Shown here: positions 40,095 through 42,544 of the stretch, piece after piece
How the letters are laid out: each line of letters begins with the position of its first letter
Numbering within the stretch: the first letter of the stretch is position 1
Source of the DNA: a virus
Virus record (IMG/VR): IMGVR_UViG_3300026510_000004
Coordinates: 1 to 42,544 of that record
DNA: 42,544 nt
Reading direction: 5' to 3' (one strand)
Program-made: the position numbers and the translations under genes
The notes under the pieces: model-generated
The model's input: the letters and a program-made list of their open reading frames with translations, nothing else
What the model was told of the DNA's origin: nothing
The model's database searches: none

Positions 40095-40463
40095 TTATCG
40101 GGCGATAATACCAATAGCAGCTAAATCAACCACACCAGCGTCAATCTCAGCTTGGAGCGCACCAGTGTTCCATTTAACTTCTGCAAGGTTAAACTGCATC
40201 GAGCCACGAACAAACGCAACACCATCTGCATCGGCAGTGGAAGCGTCCACTGCATCGAGCAAAATACCCGCTGCAACTTCAGTGCCATCCGCGGCACTAT
40301 TGTCATACACAGCAAACTTACCTGTTGCTGTGACCTTACCAAGAACTGTACCAGCTTCAAGGTTTTGACCAGATAAAACTACCACCGCTTGTCGGCAATA
40401 ATCTTTTTCGAGTTCGCTAACAATAAACTCGCCAGCGTGATTTTTTTCAGTCAAAGTTGTCAT
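40095..40463 (-). CDS. Head decoration protein (lambda gpD-like)
   Basis: 122 residues (lambda gpD has 110). It reads EFIVSELEKDYCRQAVVV, then GTVLGKVTATGKF, DGTEVAAGILLDAVDAS and VAFVRGSMQFNLAEVKW, as in the HDPD family. It stabilises the expanded capsid as trimers on the shell. It lies between protease and major capsid genes, as in lambda. Confidence 0.9.
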   Translation of the reverse strand: MTTLTEKNHAGEFIVSELEKDYCRQAVVVLSGQNLEAGTVLGKVTATGKFAVYDNSAADGTEVAAGILLDAVDASTADADGVAFVRGSMQFNLAEVKWNTGALQAEIDAGVVDLAAIGIIAR

Positions 40464-40490
40464 TGTTAACGACTCCTATATTAATTAAAA

Positions 40491-41846
40491 TTATTTAACT
40501 TTCTTAAATGCTTCAGCCCAGCCTGACTTGATTGTTTCACGATTGACAGCTGTGGCTAAAGATGTTGACGCAACTATACTCGATTCTGGAGCATTCGTTA
40601 AATCCATCAATGCTGATCTCACTTCCTCAACTGTCATTTGCGAGCTAGTAAAGTCATCAACCGCGTCAACCGCATTCGCAGCAACACACATCGCTCGAAT
40701 TGCGGATTGTCGCGCTTGTGCGGCTACTTCAGCGTCTTGCTGATCAGATTTGGAGTCAATATCATCTTCGTCTGAAATATCACCAGAACCAGCACCAATG
40801 CGCTGATCGGGTTGGTCTATCGTCACTTCTTGTTCTATTTCTAGGGTGTCTTCTACCGCATCGACTTCTGGGGTATCGTCTACCACATTAACTTCCGGGG
40901 TATCGTCTACCGCATCAACTTCTGGGGTATCTGCGGATTGTTCAACAGCACTTTCCACTTGTTGGGTTGTGGTTAAATTGGCAATCAATTCGTCAAAAGT
41001 ACCCAGAGTATGCGCAAAACCCGCATCAATTGCGCTTTGGCCGTGGAATGTACCGGCTTCTGTCGCTTTCACCGCATCGATGCTCATATTTAGATTTCTG
41101 GCGACCGTCGCTGTGAAAATTTCATACAGGCGTGTCACTTCAGATTGATATTCTGCGCGACCTTCTTCAGATAAAGGTTCATGCGGATTACCCAGAACCT
41201 TCTTATCACCAGCGTAAATATACTCGACCTTAATGCCATTTTTAGCGTTAAAGTCTGATTGGTCTACGTGGTAGCTAACCACCCCAACAGATCCGACACC
41301 AGATGTGCGTGTTAGGCGAATCTCATCAAATGCTGAAGCGATACCGAACGCGGCAGAATATGCCATGTCGTCCACTTGTGCGATTAGTTTAGTACCTTGA
41401 CCGCGAGAACCATAGATAAAGTCAGACAAATCCATATTTTGGCTTGCCGCACCACCAGGGCTATCAAATCTACCAATAATTGTGTCAATCGTTGGGTCTT
41501 CTAGCATCAAGCTCATATCATGTTTAATTGCGTCGTATGCCACAGGTGACTCTTGACAAGGTACATTCATATGATGTGATACCAGCGCCCCAGCAATGTC
41601 AATTATACCAACATTATCAAAGCGTGTGCTGTATTGACCGATTTGACTATCATCACCAGCTAACGATTTCGGATCCATGGGTTTAATATCCATGCTGATT
41701 GCATCCAAGTATGAACGCATCTGCATCTGCCCCAAATGGGGATGCACAAATAGAGGTTGCGCCATTGCAGAGTACAGTGAGGACAGAACCTGATTATTTG
41801 GGTTTCTGGTCAGTAGTCTTGCCAGTGTTTTGATTGGGTTTTTCAT
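40491..41846 (-). CDS. Head maturation protease with scaffold region (S49, lambda gpC-like)
   Basis: 451 residues (lambda gpC has 439). The S49 domain (residues about 60-280) shows RFDSPGG, the catalytic Ser164 in DDMAYSAAFG, and SGVGSVGVVSYH. Lys215 or Lys216 is likely the general base by comparison with lambda gpC. The C-terminal 170 residues are acidic, contain a 9-residue DTPEVDAVD-type repeat (about residues 305-335) and then a helical end, as expected of a scaffold region, which in lambda is also made separately as Nu3. GAGG lies upstream of the ATG. It overlaps the portal gene by 53 bases. Confidence 0.9.
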   Translation of the reverse strand: MKNPIKTLARLLTRNPNNQVLSSLYSAMAQPLFVHPHLGQMQMRSYLDAISMDIKPMDPKSLAGDDSQIGQYSTRFDNVGIIDIAGALVSHHMNVPCQESPVAYDAIKHDMSLMLEDPTIDTIIGRFDSPGGAASQNMDLSDFIYGSRGQGTKLIAQVDDMAYSAAFGIASAFDEIRLTRTSGVGSVGVVSYHVDQSDFNAKNGIKVEYIYAGDKKVLGNPHEPLSEEGRAEYQSEVTRLYEIFTATVARNLNMSIDAVKATEAGTFHGQSAIDAGFAHTLGTFDELIANLTTTQQVESAVEQSADTPEVDAVDDTPEVNVVDDTPEVDAVEDTLEIEQEVTIDQPDQRIGAGSGDISDEDDIDSKSDQQDAEVAAQARQSAIRAMCVAANAVDAVDDFTSSQMTVEEVRSALMDLTNAPESSIVASTSLATAVNRETIKSGWAEAFKKVK

Positions 41847-42544
41847 TCGCAGTTACCTCTTTATTTAATCCTAATTCTCGCTCGCGCTCATTATCAGTTT
41901 TACGTTGATTATCAATTTCCTCAACGGTTTCGCCATTGGTTTCATCGACCACTTTCTGACGAGATGTGAAACCTTCCTCTACTTCCATCTTCCTAGCCTG
42001 TACATCTTGTACAGGGTGAATGTGTTTCCAAGCTTGCGGTCTATGCTGAGCGCGCAAATATTTAAGACGATTATCCGCGTAGCCTTCTGGAAATGCAACC
42101 GCCCCTGACAAAATAGCACGATCAACGAACTCAATCCACATGCGGCGGCAAAGTTGCGGGATGATGCACACCGCATGATCTTGTTCCACTTCACGATGAT
42201 ATTGGCTCATTATTGCTCGCCACACACGGTCGTTTATACCTGTGTAATCACCTGTTAAGAGTTGGTAAGGTACATCGTAACCCGCTGATATTGCCAAGAG
42301 TTGATAATGTTGGAAATCTTTGTAACCGCGCCCAGCATCATCACCAGCGAAGAGTGTTATGTCTTCACCAGGTAACAAACTAGGGAATGTACCTGTCTCC
42401 ATGTCAATCATTGGTAAATCCGACATATCTTTGGAGATCGGCTCACCACTTATGGGATCAAACTTGTAATCTTCTTGACCATAATCTGGTCTTTTGATTA
42501 TACCGGTGAATTGCGCGCGAGATTCCTTACGTCCTAGTTCTGCG
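41794..42544 (-). CDS. Portal protein (lambda gpB-like), 5' end outside window
   Basis: The frame is open to the right edge, so only the C-terminal 249 residues are visible. Portal features are PGEDITLFAGDDAGRGYKDF, then AISAGYDVPYQLLTGDYTG, and YHREVEQDHAV with RMWIEFVDRAILSGAV, all in the lambda gpB-type portal family. The internal ATG at 42424-42426 is not the real start, because the upstream codons continue the same family sequence. The tail is charged and disordered. The protein forms the 12-fold DNA gate of the head. Confidence 0.88.
   Translation of the reverse strand, partial: AELGRKESRAQFTGIIKRPDYGQEDYKFDPISGEPISKDMSDLPMIDMETGTFPSLLPGEDITLFAGDDAGRGYKDFQHYQLLAISAGYDVPYQLLTGDYTGINDRVWRAIMSQYHREVEQDHAVCIIPQLCRRMWIEFVDRAILSGAVAFPEGYADNRLKYLRAQHRPQAWKHIHPVQDVQARKMEVEEGFTSRQKVVDETNGETVEEIDNQRKTDNERERELGLNKEVTANEKPNQNTGKTTDQKPK

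Overview
The window is most of the genome of a tailed double-stranded DNA phage (or a prophage) of a Gram-negative bacterium. It has a lambda-type head module (portal, S49 protease, gpD-like decoration protein, gpE-like major capsid protein), a long-tail module with a tape measure of about 1,390 residues, and an Rz/Rz1 spanin pair that implies an outer membrane. The sequence is AT-rich and gene-dense, with many ATGA or GTGA overlaps. The terminase genes and the start of the portal lie beyond the right edge. A partial small gene runs off the left edge. I see no integrase, tRNA gene or recognisable endolysin, so lifestyle and host are open.

Layout. (1) Positions 1-5934, minus strand: a chain of tiny coupled ORFs (5934-5266), a 173-bp gene-free stretch with hairpins, a 1,063-residue primase/SF3 helicase, a 436-bp AT-rich gap packed with TGATCTA repeats (candidate replication origin), then a TraR/DksA-like zinc protein, a DUF3310 protein and a possible Cro-like regulator. 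(2) 6012-16438, plus strand: the replication operon, with a ribbon-helix-helix-like protein, a repeat-rich protein, a DUF2800 nuclease, a DUF2815 ssDNA-binding protein, a family B DNA polymerase, a VRR-NUC nuclease, a zinc protein plus Mom-like DNA-modification enzyme, an SNF2 helicase with an intein, and three small genes. (3) 16435-42544, minus strand: the late operon, read from portal to tail tip, with a lysis cassette and several large beta-rich structural proteins placed between the capsid and neck genes.

The strongest discovery is inside the SNF2 helicase gene. A complete intein interrupts helicase motif V. An HNH homing-endonuclease gene sits exactly where an in-frame endonuclease domain would be, but it is in another reading frame, while the intein frame stays open for its whole length. 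Codon choice in the HNH frame shows systematic avoidance of stops in the intein frame.

A second system is a phage-wide operator. AAACA-N4-TGTTT palindromes lie in the -35/-10 spacer of four promoters, each with a second copy exactly 21 bp upstream; a fifth control region carries three elements at the same 21-bp period. This suggests one repressor controls both early transcription directions. Other points are a Mom-like gene cut by one in-frame TGA just before its conserved tail, a duplicated CsrA-like protein inside the tail operon, a gpG/gpGT-type -1 frameshift, and in-frame tandem-repeat expansion in at least six genes.
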